Source: Hsuehochloa calcarea
Lineage: Eukaryota; Streptophyta; Magnoliopsida; Poales; Poaceae
Direction of reading: 5' to 3'
Length of the DNA stretch: 64,000 nucleotides
Assembly (NCBI GenBank): GCA_036346395.1
Contig: JAYEVG010000035.1
Location: forward strand, 62,001-126,000
Shown here: piece by piece, positions 1 through 11,512 of the stretch
How the letters are laid out: every line of letters begins with the position of its first letter
How positions within the stretch are numbered: position 1 is the stretch's first letter
The notes under the pieces: generated by a model
What the model saw: only the letters and a program-made list of their open reading frames with translations
The model's database searches: none
Told to the model about the DNA's origin: nothing
Translations under genes and position numbers: made by a program

Positions 1-3000
1 CATGGACATAGCACCAGTGTTTGCTACCAGTGTTAACCTATTACCAACCGAAAGCTTGTCTTCAAACTTAGCTCCAGTCACCATGGTATCTCCCAAGAAA
101 GTCATGGACAAACCTCCCGTAGTGGTGTTTTTCTTGAAGTTCTTGAATTTGGTTTCCCCTCTGAGAGTGTAAACAAGCTGGTCCATCATGGTTTGGATGT
201 CAAAGCCTGCAAGGGTTGAAGCATCCTCCCCATGCTTAGCTGATATTGAGGACTCCAAATGAATGGTGAATTCTTGCTTGTCCTTGTTAACTTGGACCCA
301 CAGAGAAGCTGGAAACGTATTGGCAACATTGAGGCTGTGTTGGAAGCTCACACCGTCAAACCCGCAATCATGATCCCATCCATCAGGGTTAGTAACAGCA
401 CGCACCAGAAGGTTTGATGTAGGCTCAATACACCGATAGCGGTATACTGGATCATCTGAGTCAAATGAAGATGGCAAGGCCCAATCTGGCATAGGAGATC
501 TATCCACGTCATACTCATCGTCAGGATGATCATTGTCCCCAAGTACATCATGATTATTGCCCTCTCTCTTCTTTGTTTCCTTTAATCTTCTGAGCTGTTC
601 CTTCAACTGCTTCTTCTGAAGAAGCTTGGTTCGGTAGTCATACTCATCAAAATACAACTTCTGTTGCTCCTTGGAGAGTTTTGCAACTTGTGATTTACTT
701 AATGACCTAAAGGGAGGAAGTTGATTGTAGTCATATTCTTCATCCTCTTGATCCTCATTTAACAATTCATCAAGATCAACATCTGAGTCCACACTGTCGA
801 CATTCTGGTCATTAGCACGCCTGGGGTGCTCTCTAGACTGCAACAAAGATGATAAGAAGTAAGGAAGTGGGGGCATCTGAAGACGGAGACCAAAGAGGCT
901 TGCAGAAGCAGCACGACGGGTTGAAAGACTATCAATCTCACCGACCATCTTATGTGAGTAACACCAGAGGAGGAGCAAACGCCTCCAAACAATGCCATTA
1001 GGAAGCACCTTTTCACCCTCTTTGTTCCTATGACAAAGGTGATTGTTCTCCACAAGAGCCACTGCATTCTCGATCCGAGGATCATTAGTTGCCTGCCGGA
1101 TGCTTTGCTGAAGCGCACGAGTTCGATGAGTCACAACCATCTCATAGTTCATTGGGAAGCCACTAGGCCCTTCGGGGGGTGCTGCTGCTGAGTGAGTAAA
1201 AGTAATAATGGTTTTGGACCAAATTGACAGGCCTAGCACATTGGTAATACATTGCAGTAGGGACAGGTCGCTTGCATCCTGTCGATGGGTATCAATCCGG
1301 TCGACATACAAAACAATGTCAGGAGGGCATCTCTTGATATACTTCTTAATAGAATTGAGCACTTTCCGATTTGATTTTTCATCCATGACTGTAGTCCCAA
1401 GTCCTGGGGTGTCGATGACATGAAACTGAACACCACCAACAACTCCAGCAATCTCCTTCACAGAGGATGTTGCCGGTAGAAAAGCATTCGTTTTGGATTT
1501 ATCCTCGCCAAAGATGGAGTTTATTGTTGCACTCTTCCCCACCCCCGTCTTCCCAAGGACCAATACATTACAAGAGAATTCCAAGTCCTCTATTCCCTCT
1601 GCCTCAAGCTGCAAGGCCCTCTTCCAGGCATTCTCAAGCTCGGAGGAATGGTTTGCCATCCTTATGCGCCTGAAGCCTTCTACGAGACTAAGCCGATACA
1701 ACACTTGTATAGCTACCTGATGTTCGGGATCATACCCCAATCTATGAACAAGACGCAAGTACTTGATTCGTGCCATGTCCACCTTTCTGTACAACTTCTT
1801 CTCCTCATCAGACATCTCACTCTCAAGGTCAGCAACCACATCCAGCACAGGAGTAGAACCCACGTTTGTCCTAGGAGTGCTGACCACGGTAGGAGGTGGG
1901 AAAACCTTGGCCTTGCCTTGTCCAGGTGATCTGTTTGCTGCCCTCAGAAGCTCAGCTAAAGCTGCATAATCAACAAGTTCTATTTCCTTCCCATTCAGCT
2001 CCTCATCATCGATCTGCTCGTCATCTGAATCATCCAAACCAAAGCGCGTGCCCTTGGAGGCAGGCACATTGTCCTCCAATTCTTTTTCAATAAGTCCCGC
2101 AGCATCTTTAGTTGGCATGGATGCAGGCTCATCAGAAGCTTCATAATCACCATCAGTTTCCCCATCTATTTTATTATGACCCCATTAGCGATAGAATGTG
2201 GGTCATCAACATTGGCAGGAAACTCAAGGTCAGATGTGCCATCTATTGTGGCAACATATTCAGGACTGGCATCTTCGACATCTGTGACAACCTCATGCTT
2301 GGGCGTGCCATCTTTTGCGTCAGAATCACCATTGCAAAGTTCAAGATCCGCATCCTCTTCTTCTGTAGCATTCACGACAAGAGGCAATTCAGCAACCTCA
2401 TGCTCAGACCCTCCATCATTCCCCTCCAAAGCACCCACAGTGCGCATAACACCACCATCTATGCCCCCGGCAAAACCAATGAAAGGCTCAGGCACCACAT
2501 CGTTGACAGCCTCAGCACCAGCATCCTGATCTCCCCGTGTGCCATCATCCTTCAGCACAGAACCATCTGAAACATTCGCCAAATCACCTAATGCGGCGGC
2601 CTCGCCACTGTCATCCAACACGCCAATGACGCTCCTGGAACTCTGGAAGCTCCCACGCAAGGAGCCCTCGACGGCCGTACCCTTGTCACCCACAACGACA
2701 CCGGCAGCATCCTCCAATCCGCTCCTCGCGCCGGCGTCGAACACGTCGCCGACTCTCCAGGCGCTCGCGAAGCCCTCTTCCAGCGAAACCTCCGTCAGGC
2801 CGAAGTACTCGCTCTCGGACGCAGAGCCGCTCCCCGCCGGCTTCTCCTCACCCGAGATCGGGTCTTCGCCCGAAGGCGGCGGCACCCTGGCGACGCGGAA
2901 GAACCCGTTGGACACCTTCGCCAGCACCTCGTCCTCCTCCCCGTAGTCCGTGGCTTCGTCGAAGACCTCGCCCTCGTCGTCGTCCGTGGAGGAGGAGAGC

Positions 3001-3164
3001 TGCGCCGCGACGCGCGGGGCGCCGAGGACGGCGGCGCGCCTGTCGGTCGGGGAGACGAGGGGCGGCGAGGGAGAGCGGGACGGGAAGGCGCCGGAGGAGA
3101 CCGAGGAGGCGGCGTCGTCGTCTTCGTCGAGGGAGGAGAGCCGCGCGCGGACGAGCAGCGCCAT
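1..3164 (-). CDS. TOC132: TOC132-like chloroplast preprotein receptor GTPase (3' end off window; frame broken once)
   Basis: This is an outer-envelope receptor of the TOC159/132/120 family, which binds transit peptides of cytosolic preproteins and hands them to the Toc75 channel. The start at 3164 opens an acidic (A) domain of about 330 codons rich in Asp, Glu and Ser. After a frame change at 2166-2187, a second frame is open all the way to position 1. It encodes the GTPase (G) domain with P-loop GKTGVGKS (1531-1554), switch DTPG (1402-1413) and a FTHSA-type segment. The start of the membrane (M) domain follows (YRYR, then GWDHDCGFDGV near 330-440). The P-loop falls near residue 543, closer to TOC132/TOC120 than to the longer TOC159 A domain. 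No intron is seen. The M-domain C-terminus lies outside the window. The frame change may be a real mutation or a sequence error at a G run. Family assignment is secure; the paralogue name is less so. Confidence 0.9.
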
Positions 3165-3331
3165 GGCGGCCGCGGGCGAGGCGGAAGGTGGTAGGCGAAG
3201 GAAGGAGAGGAGGCGGCGAGTAGAGCGAACTAGTCCTAGTAAATTCGGATTCGAAAGGCGTCGCCTTTGTTAAAAAAAAATTAATGGTTTTTTTTTGTGT
3301 GGAGTTAGTGTTGGTTGGGACTTGGGACTTG

Positions 3332-3618
3332 AGTGCATCTTTAATAGTATTTTTTATTATCGTTTTTTTAGTTATATTATGTCAACAGAAAGATGAGAAA
3401 AAATAGAGTATATGTTGTCTTTTACTGAAGAATCGTGAATGCGAAATAAGATATCATACATTAATCTACTTTAGTTGATATGTAGGTCCGTTTTAAAGAA
3501 AAATTATAAAATTTAAATATTGGAGAGCGTGATAGAGACTATTTATTGGAGATGTTGTCTCTAAAGATAATGAAGATATGTTAGAGACAAGATTATCTCT
3601 AACTATCGGAGATGTCCC
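3332..3618. mobile_element. MITE-like repeat, copy 1
   Basis: An AT-rich stretch of about 287 bp aligns along its whole length with 30770-31067. Shared blocks include the CAAAGAAAAATTATAAAAT-type core and the TTGGAGATGTTGT segment. Its ends form an imperfect inverted repeat (GTGCATCTTTAATAGT at the left against ACTATCGGAGATGTCC at the right). No coding capacity is seen. Size, AT content, inverted ends and multiple copies fit a MITE. The superfamily is not assigned because the target duplication is unclear. Confidence 0.6.
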
Positions 3619-5520
3619 AAGAGGATTCGCTTCATTTCGGTTGGGCTAGGCCTGGCATCGGGAAGCGATATTCGTCGTCCGATCAAAAGTTGAAAGTCGA
3701 TGTCAATAGCTACAGTGTTTTTTGCTACGATGTTTTCCCTTATACGGTATTTGCTGCAATACCACTGCAGAGTGCTATTCGCATACTCACAAAAAGTTGT
3801 TGTATAATAAACTTCTACAGTAGTATAGAGAATTCGAGGTGACCATTTTTATTTATTTGAAAGATATGTGCGGTTGTCGTTGGGCTTTGGAGTTTGTGGA
3901 CTCTTTCTATTTTGTGATTAAGATCATCTGCACTAGTGAAGTAAACGTATGCTCCTATAGTGATTTATATTTTCTTTTCATATTGACTATTGGATTGAAC
4001 GTGAATGGTCCGGATTTTTTTTATAGGTACTGTAGCTGGTCACACACAACACTTTTTTTTTTTTGCAAATTTGTTACTGTTGTAGTGACGCTGTAGCCAC
4101 CCAAATCCTAGCCATCCATTATTGATCAAACGGTCCAAAAGTATTCCTAATGTAGACAACTATAGCTCTATGTATTACTAATTTGTAACGCAAACGATCC
4201 ACTTCCGAATTTTGGTTTTTTTTGCTTAATTGTGTTCCTTTTAAAAAAAAAATTGGCGATTGTGGTCATGATTTATGGAGTTCGGATGGTTTCTTTTCTG
4301 CTTTTCCATTTTTGTGGTTGGATCGGAATCTGAATTCTTGGTGAGGAAGCAGTGGACGTGTACAACTACAAAGGGTGTATTTATGATTGATTTCCTAAAA
4401 AAAGAGGCATTTACGGTTTTAGGAATTTCTACGCCACAAGCTTTCTGCTCGGTAACGCAGCATGAATGCAAGCAGTGTATTTCAGCTGCTGTATTTCACC
4501 CTAGCTAGCATCTGCTTTCTTGGCGTTGGTTGGATCTGCACTGCGCTAGTTCATACTTCATACTACTATGGTGACCCAGATCAGCATTCAACAGAAAAAA
4601 AAAAACGTTGGGTTAATTGGTCAAGCACGCTCCCTCTGCCTTAAGGTTCTCTAGGTCGTTGATGATGCAGAGCTGTTTAATGTAAATTAAGCAGGGTCTA
4701 ACACAGATAGATATTTTGAGGGTAATACTACATGTCCTACGTCTGATACATCTCACTCCACCGAACCAACTCAATTAATTTTTACGTGTTTCAATTTCTA
4801 CCACATAATAACTTCATCTCATTACTCTCACCCACATGTATCAAATTTCATCCTCTTCTTTTCTCTCCCTGCAGCTCCCTCTCCAACCATGCATGCTACC
4901 TTATATCTCTCAGCCTACCTCTCCTATAAGCCAATTGATGGAGCACTATACCCTATCACCTCACGGTCTCACACGTGAGCACCAACAATGCCTACCATCC
5001 ACTCCACTATCCTCCTACTCGCCGCAAGCCACCTCCTGCTGCTTGCCGTGGCGTTGCTCGAACCTTCGCTGCTCTTCCCCTCGGTCGACACATCTCCGTC
5101 GCAGCATCCGCCATCCCGACCTTCCTGGAGCAGTCTGAGGCCACCGTTGCATCCTCCGTCTGCCAGCTCACCCCATCCTCACCGCTCCTCCTGGCCGTCC
5201 TCGCCTCCTGCAATGCCGGCAGCGGCGCCCTCCATCCATGGATGCGGTGCTACCCCACGAGGTTGTGGTGGCGGAGGTGGGGCGAGCAGGTGCTATGAAG
5301 GGAGCTTGAGACTGAGCTCGCTGTCGAGTCTCAGAGCCAGTGAGTTGTGTGTTGCAGTCATATGTTCTTTTTTGTTGCAAGAGGTGATTTGAAATGTTGG
5401 GACTACAATTTTTGAATGTTGCAATAATAAACTCTTGTAATGCTATTTTTTAAAAGAATTTCTCAATGTTGCATCTGGTGTTGTTCATTGTTGCACATGT
5501 GTGTCGTAGCAAAAGAAGGC
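3619..5520. other. Intergenic, no supported gene
   Basis: AT-rich DNA up to about 4.8 kb is followed by a GC-rich patch (4.98-5.3 kb) with short overlapping open frames in several phases and no family resemblance. From 5.35 to 5.52 kb the motif TGTTGCA/ATGTTGCAA recurs, which looks like a repeat. I see no gene, RNA gene or complete element here. Confidence 0.5.
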
Positions 5521-6740
5521 TAGACAGCAAGAGAGGGGACACCCGGTATCCTTGGAGTGACTAGAGAATCCTTAGAGAGGGGACCAGTTGCCAGGAAAAG
5601 TGTGTATATTAATTACTCCAAAAAACTAGATCCATCCCATTACATAGGGGGGGGGGGAGGTGGCTATTTATAGCCTCCTAAGAGGGCACTTGATATTACT
5701 ACCTTACACCTAAAAAGGTCTCATGAGTGTAGGGGCTGCAGTGGCTTTTTCTGTCCCTACGCGTAGCCTTCGGCCCATGGTGGACTCTCCTGAGCTTGGT
5801 CCACCTGGTTGGTGCGCCTAGTTCACCGGCGTCTGAGGCACCTCGTGGGGTATAGGACACCCTCGGACCGAGGGGGCCCCGGGCGCCCTTCGCCTCTCTT
5901 GAGGTGGTTCCAGATGAGCCATGGATCCTGGGCTTGCGGTGCTCTGGTGGCCCTTCGGTGGTCTCTGGGCTTCACCTGGGGCATCCCAAAGAGGCGCTTG
6001 GTACCGCCGAGGTGGGGTTGGCCGCAGGCCACCTCTGGGGAGCTCCCCAGAGGTGGCCCCAGAGGACATGTTGCTTCTGGCCTCGTGGTGGTTTCACCGA
6101 CCTTCTGAAACCTCCGGTCTTCCCCGAGTCTCCCCGGCAGGGTGCTCGTGCCCCAAAGGGGTGTCCTTCGCGCTTGTGGGTCGCGGGGTCTGTCCCACGG
6201 TCTTCGCAGGGTCGCTGGGGCCACCTCTACGACAAGCCCGTCGCGGTCGAGGCTTGCTTTGTCACGGCTGAAATCGCACTATTCTCCCAAGGGTCCAGGC
6301 ACACCGTCCCCTTCGGACTGGTGAAGCATGCTTGTCCTGTTTCCCCTAGCTCGCGTATCCTTCAGGGATGTTCCGACGCGTTGCTTAGGGTTGTTCCTTG
6401 TTGCGGCCGGGTTAGGTTGCCTGGTGGTCTTTATGGCGCCTCCTTGGGTGATGTGTGCCACCATTGGGTGTTACGCTCTGACGCCGTTTGTTGGTTCCTG
6501 TTTGACATAATGGTGTGTAATCGTTGCTCCATTTGGGGTACACGTGTCAACCGTTGGTTGGCCTGTGGCTCTTCGGCTTCCACGCCCTGTCATTTTGTAG
6601 GCCTGGTGCGGGTATAAATAGGGGGGATCCCCCTTCCGCCACTTTATTTCTATGAAAACCCTAGGCGCTTTTTTCCTTGAGTTTGTTTGTTGCTTCTTCG
6701 AGGGGCCTAGCTCCAGTGCTTTCACCTTTTGTGTAGCGTC
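5521..6740. mobile_element. LTR-like / 3' terminal region of the outer Tat-type element
   Basis: GC-rich, stop-rich DNA lies between host-like sequence and the antisense extra gene of the outer Tat element. For a minus-strand element this is where the 3' LTR should be. It contains an 11-12-base G run (about 5647-5658), a TATTTATAG block next to it and many short GC-rich open frames without family resemblance. Matching 5' LTR sequence was not found, so the LTR identity rests on position only. Confidence 0.35.
6613..6620 (+). promoter_or_regulatory. TATA box of the outer Tat antisense gene
   Basis: TATAAATA sits about 120 bp upstream of the ATG at 6741. A start region with GAAAACCCTAG-like plant leader sequence lies between them. 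Spacing and sequence match a plant core promoter serving the plus-strand gene, opposite to the element's gag-protease strand. Confidence 0.55.
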
Positions 6741-8910
6741 ATGACGAAGCGAACTAGGGATGGCGGCGCGGTAGTTGCCTATACCAACGAGCTTGGTCGC
6801 TCCTCGGTGACCCAACATGTGCTGCAGACGCTAAAGGACGAGGGGAAGCTAATGGATCTTGCGGAGATACGTGCCCCCGGAGCGGAGACAGTGCCAAAGC
6901 CCTGGGAGGATGAGGTTGTTTTCTTCGTCGCATTCTTCGATGTCGGCCTTCGCTTCCCCTGCTTAGAGTTGATGGCCCGGGTGCTCTAGCTTTACCGGGG
7001 GGAGCTGGTGCAGTTGATGCCCAACTCCATCATCAAGCTCGGCGTGTTTTGAGTGGATAATGCGGTTCTACGGGGGTGAGCGGGGAGGGGTGACTCTTCA
7101 TGTACCTCCATGACGGGCGGTATCGACCGAAGAAGAAGGAGACTACCAAGACACTTAATTTCGAGCGTCAACTTTTCACCAAGGCACGCGCGCTTCGGTA
7201 TTTGCGGCTCCTCGGCCCAGAACAAGTGGAGACCGATCGACCCGACAGTGGTTCTACCATAAGTCTCCGGCGGGCGACGGTTTGCACTCGGTCGGAGGGC
7301 CCATCCAACTCTCTCCCTCCCCGGAGATTGATTTAACGTTGAGGGAGGATGTGCTTCTTCGCCTGCTACTGACTGCAACGCGGTGGCTTTCCACGAGGGA
7401 TCTTGTGGAGGAGTTCTGCGTGCTTCGAGTATGGCCCCTTGTGCGGGGGTGGAACGTGAAGCTTGGGGAGGCGAGGGGTGACCTCCCTTCCTTCGACCTG
7501 TCAGACCACGAGGGAGGTAATGATTATTTATCTCTCTCTCTCTCTTTTGTGCTCTCTGACTCTGGTGTAATAGTTCTCCTGCAGTGCTGCCCATCGACGA
7601 GGCTACGTGGGTTGTAGAGCAGATTCTAGGTCCCTATACTGGGGAGGAGAATGTGAAGCAGGGGCTGGTGGTGTGCGAGCCTCGCCTGAACCGGGCGTAC
7701 TTGGACCCAGCGCTTCGCCTGGCGGAGTGCCCAGACCCTGATGAAGGGAAGAAGAAGGCCCGCGTGCCAGAGGAACTAAATGTCCCCAGGCCTATTGGCG
7801 TGGTGCCCCTGCAATCTGATGGCGCTGGGGGCGCTGGCGGTTCCCACTGCGCGAGGGTGGATGCGGTGGAACGTCCATCAAAGGTGGCACGAGTTCCCGT
7901 GGGCGGGTCGAGCATGCAAGATCGATGGGCACTTCTTCGGAAGTGCACTCGGTTTCTCCAGTGGCCGTCACGGAGGGTGCGGAGGAGGTGGAGAGGATGG
8001 CAAGCTCATTTCTTATGGTGAGCTTGGCCCCTCGAAGAATCTTCGATGAGGACGCTGTTGCAAGTGTATGGCCGGGGGTCCGAGGATACCCTAGTACAGG
8101 TACCTGCTCCTGCTCGTGATGCGACTGGTGAGTCCCTCCGTGCCCTTCTCTTGTTATTGCTACGAGACTGACTTGTTAACATGCTTTGCAGGGGTGAGTG
8201 ACGATGAGGAGGCTGACGACGGTGGCTCCGGTGCCAGGGGGTCAGAGGGTGACTTCGGTGCCGATAGGGCTGAGGGTGGCTCCAGCACCGAGGGATCTAG
8301 GCGGTGGGCCCGACTGCTAGTACGTCCAGTGTTGCGGGCACCGCAGACCTTGTCCGCTGTGTACCAACGATTTCAAGGTTAGTGTCGGGCGGCGATCGCT
8401 TTGCAGGAGTTGGCTCGCCACGCCCTCACAGCGTGGAGGAACTTTTCTGAAGCATGCCCACACACTGGATGTTCAGGTTGATCGAGGCGAATGCCGCGAG
8501 GGTAAGATCGGATATTCTTATCCCCCTTTCTGCCTGATTTTTACCAAGGTATGCTCTGCGCAGACCCTGATGTTATCTCGCGGGCTGGAAGGGGACATAC
8601 ATCGCGGCTACATGGAGATCCAGGAGCGGGTTGACTCGAAGCACACGTGGAATGAGTCCCTTTGCTATGAGCACTTGGCCCTTGCCGAGAGGGCGAATGA
8701 ACTGGAGATGAGGGTCGTCGAGCTAGAGGGGTAGCATTGCGACGTACAAGAGGAACTGCGAATGGTCCAAGGTGCTCGCATCGTCCTTGAAGCAGAGATT
8801 GAAGTGGAGCGATAGTTCGCGGAGACTGTGTCGCGGGTTACTTGGGAGGCGATGGAGTCACTGGAAGGCACCGTGACTGAACTCGGAGCGGTGCTGCCAT
8901 TTCTGAATCA
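6741..8910 (+). pseudogene. Antisense extra gene of outer Tat element (PF04195-type, coiled coil), decayed
   Basis: The product resembles the plant 'putative gypsy type transposon' family (PF04195), whose function is not established. The early part has the family core: FVAFFDVGLRFPC (about 6928-6960), then ELVQLMPNSIIKLGVF near 7000-7050, and a later QWFYHKSP segment. The 3' part (about 8560-8900) reads as a Glu/Leu-rich coiled coil. Three short introns with GT-AG borders are visible: 7517-7584, 8128-8191 and 8502-8563 (62-68 nt). Stops and frameshifts (for example TAG after RVL near 6987) make it a pseudogene. The gene runs opposite to gag-protease of the same element. Extra genes in antisense between pol and the 3' LTR are known in the Tat lineage. 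Confidence 0.7.
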
Positions 8911-8917
8911 TACCCCT

Positions 8918-9321
8918 GCGTAAATGGTTGTCACGCTGGATTGGCTCCAGTGCGCTGGAGAGATCTGCTTGCCCGCCGCGCGAGCCTACGACTACCATTG
9001 TATGAAGGTCACTTGGATGGAGGCCTTCGTTTCGCTGTAGAGGGCTGAGTGCGGGCATGTCGACGCCCTCGGCACCCGCTCCGTGCCTGTGGCGTCTATG
9101 GCGGAGATTACTTCCGATTTGCGTAAATGGTTGTCACGCTGGATTGGCTCCAGCACGCTGGAGAGATCTGCTAGCACGCCGTGCGAGCCTACGACTACCA
9201 TTGTACGAAGGCCACTTGGACGATGGCCTTCGTTTCGGTGTAGAGGGCTAAGTGCGAGCATGTTGACACACTTGGTACCCGCTCTGTGCCTGTGGCGTCT
9301 ATGGCGGAGATTACTTCCGAT
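8918..9321. repeat. 203-bp tandem duplication
   Basis: The segment beginning GCGTAAATGGTTGTCACGC at 8918 recurs at 9121 with high identity, through to GGCGGAGATTACTTCCGAT near 9320. The period is 203 bp, with two copies. It lies just after the coiled-coil part of the extra gene and carries several substitutions, so it is not a recent duplication. Confidence 0.85.
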
Positions 9322-9860
9322 CAGCGATAGGTGTGAAGGGCGGGAAACACCTTCGCCCATGACTTTTGGGCGCCGCACGGCCGCGAAGCCGCCATGGTGT
9401 CTCTCCACGCCGTGCTAGAGAAAAAGGCGAAGGCAAGGCTCCGGCGAACGGCGAACGGTGCCGGCGAGCGGGGGCCACCATCGGAGACAAGGTGTGACCC
9501 TCCATCCTTCTCCAGCAATCCAAAAGTAGCTTTTGTGTAGTTTTTTAGATGATCCCTGCTTCGACTCTTGTGCCGGAGTGGATGTGGGTGGGGGGATTGA
9601 TCTCTTTTTGTAATGACATCCGATCTTGAATGAAACGATAGTTGCGAAATCTGTTGTATTGATTCTTGTGTTCGCATTGTGTTTATGCTCTTACTTGTTG
9701 GTTTGCTTAGGGTAGGCCGCCCTTGTTCCGACGCACAGCTCGGCGGGGGCCTCGCCCTTCCGAGGGGCGAGTGATGAAAGTTACTCTCTCTCCGTGCAGT
9801 TCAAAGGATGAGCACAACCTCCTATCAATCTGGCCTCTGTAGCTGTGTTACCGGGGCGTC

Positions 9861-10193
9861 GTGTACCACGGTGCGAAGTGGCAGCAGTGGAAACTAGTGA
9901 ACCCAGAGAGGTCTATGGAGTATTTTTGGCTTTTTCACAAGCGTAAGGAGGCGAGGGCGCACGATGAGATATGGGCTTTCTGGGAGTGTCGAAGCTCGGC
10001 CTCCGCGACCAGGGCCCCATTGTCCGCAATCATTGAGTCGGCCACCTCGCCAGTGGAGGCTTCTAGCAGGGACTCTTCCCGATCTTTATGCGACGCAGAG
10101 AAGGAGTACCTGCACCTTGTGGCTACCGGGGCGTCCGATGAAGAGCATCTTGAGTGGGCGGTGCGCACGGAGGAGTGGGACTTTGTGTCGTAG
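9861..10193 (+). pseudogene. 110-codon open frame inside the outer Tat element, unknown product
   Basis: This frame opens with GTG rather than ATG and encodes a charged segment starting YHGAKWQQWKLVNPERSM, ending EEWDFVS. I do not recognise a family. It lies downstream of the PF04195-type gene on the same strand and may be a displaced 3' exon of it, because the composition (Glu/Arg rich) is similar. Function is unknown and codon integrity is probably accidental. Confidence 0.3.
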
Positions 10194-10429
10194 CGCTGCG
10201 GGGAGACGATGTATGTTGTATGTATATGAGGTTGTAACTTGTGTGAGTGATTGATGTTATTTTATTGTATTATCTGTCGTGTGCGCTTTTCTTTCCTGGT
10301 CGCGCCACTTCTCCCGGCTGCGGTTGTGTACGTGTCTTGTGCACCTCGGATTTGTTTATAAATAAAATGTCTATAGCAATAAACTTCTTGCGGTGGTACT
10401 TAAAGGCTTCAGCGAGGCCTTAACTAGTC

Positions 10430-10965
10430 CTAACCTGTTTTTGCAAGGGGGAAACGAAGACGGCGCCGTCCCTCATACTTTTTCAGATTTGAGATGGGAG
10501 GCGAAGCCGGCGCCGTCTCCCATACTTTTATAGATAGGGCTCTGGGGGAGCCCTAACTTTTTTTGCGAGGGGTAGGCAAAGCCAGCGCCGTCCCACACTT
10601 TTTTTAGATAGGGCTCCAGAGGATCCCTAACCTTTTTTGTGAGGGGGAGATGAAACCGGCGCTGTCCCCATACTTTTTTAGATAGGGCTTCGGGGGAGCC
10701 CTAACCTTTTTTTGCGAAGGGGAGGCAAAGCTGGCCCCCACTTTTTTAGATAGGGCTCCGGGGGAGCCCTAACTTTTTTTCGATGGGGGAGGCGAAGCCG
10801 GCGTCGTCCCCCACTTTTTAGATAGGGCACTGGGGGAGCCCTAATATTTTTTGCGAGGGATAGGCAAAGCCGGCGCCACCCCCATACTTTTTTAGATAGG
10901 GTTCCGGGGGAGCCTTAACCTTTTTTTGTGAGGGGGAGGTGAAGATCGCCGCCGTCCCCCTCGGT
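10430..10965. repeat. Minisatellite, about 72-74-bp units, roughly seven copies
   Basis: The block TAGATAGGGC recurs at 10531, 10605, 10679, 10747, 10819 and 10893, giving periods of 74, 74, 68, 72 and 74 bp. Each unit also has a T run, a GCGAGGGG-like block and a GCCGGCGCCGTCCC-like block. One or two weaker units precede the first. Units differ by scattered substitutions and T-run length. Confidence 0.9.
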
Positions 10966-11044
10966 GCGCCTTGGTGCTTGGGACCCGATGGTGTGCCGGG
11001 GTTTGAGCCAGGTGCGGCATCTTACAATGCGTTCCCGTGTCTAT

Positions 11045-11305
11045 GGGGGGCATCGGTGGGCACCAGGGCCGAACGCCATGTGCGGTGTCTTTGTTTATAC
11101 ACTTGTGCCTGCGGAGGCCGTCGGTGTGCACTGGAGCCGAAGGTCATGCGCGGTGTCTGTTTATACACTCATGCCTGCGGAGGGCATCGGTGTGCACCGG
11201 GGCTGAAGGTCATGCGCGGTGTCTGTTTATACACTTGTGGCTACGGAGGGCATCGTTGTGCACTAGGGCCGAAGGCCATGCACGATGTCTATTTATACAC
11301 TGTGT
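11045..11305. repeat. Tandem array, about 66-bp units, four copies
   Basis: The block CATCGGTGTGCAC...GCCGAAGGTCATGCGCGG...TTATACAC repeats with spacing 68, 66 and 66 bp (marker TCGG/TCGT at 11053, 11121, 11187 and 11253). It directly follows the 72-bp array and is unrelated to it. Both lie on the polymerase-less side of the outer Tat element. Confidence 0.85.
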
Positions 11306-11512
11306 GACCCTTGCCTTTCTATTGGACGAGGGTGAAAATGCCAAAAGGTTTTACACCAAAAGTACAGGCCCCTGCCGCTTAAAGCCGATGGGTGGCAGTT
11401 CTCTGGGCGCAACCGGTATGGTGTGGTAATTAATGATAATCACATTGTGGAACTAACATTTTCCATGAGTTGGATATATATGTTATGTTCCAGGATGATT
11501 AAGACTTGGGAT

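Noticed and set aside
1208..3273. Several plus-strand open frames over the TOC gene
   Set aside because: They lie antisense to a conserved GTPase gene and have no recognisable product.
5809..6617. GC-rich open frames up to 237 codons
   Set aside because: Overlapping in several phases, Pro/Gly/Trp biased and without family resemblance, inside a retrotransposon terminal region.
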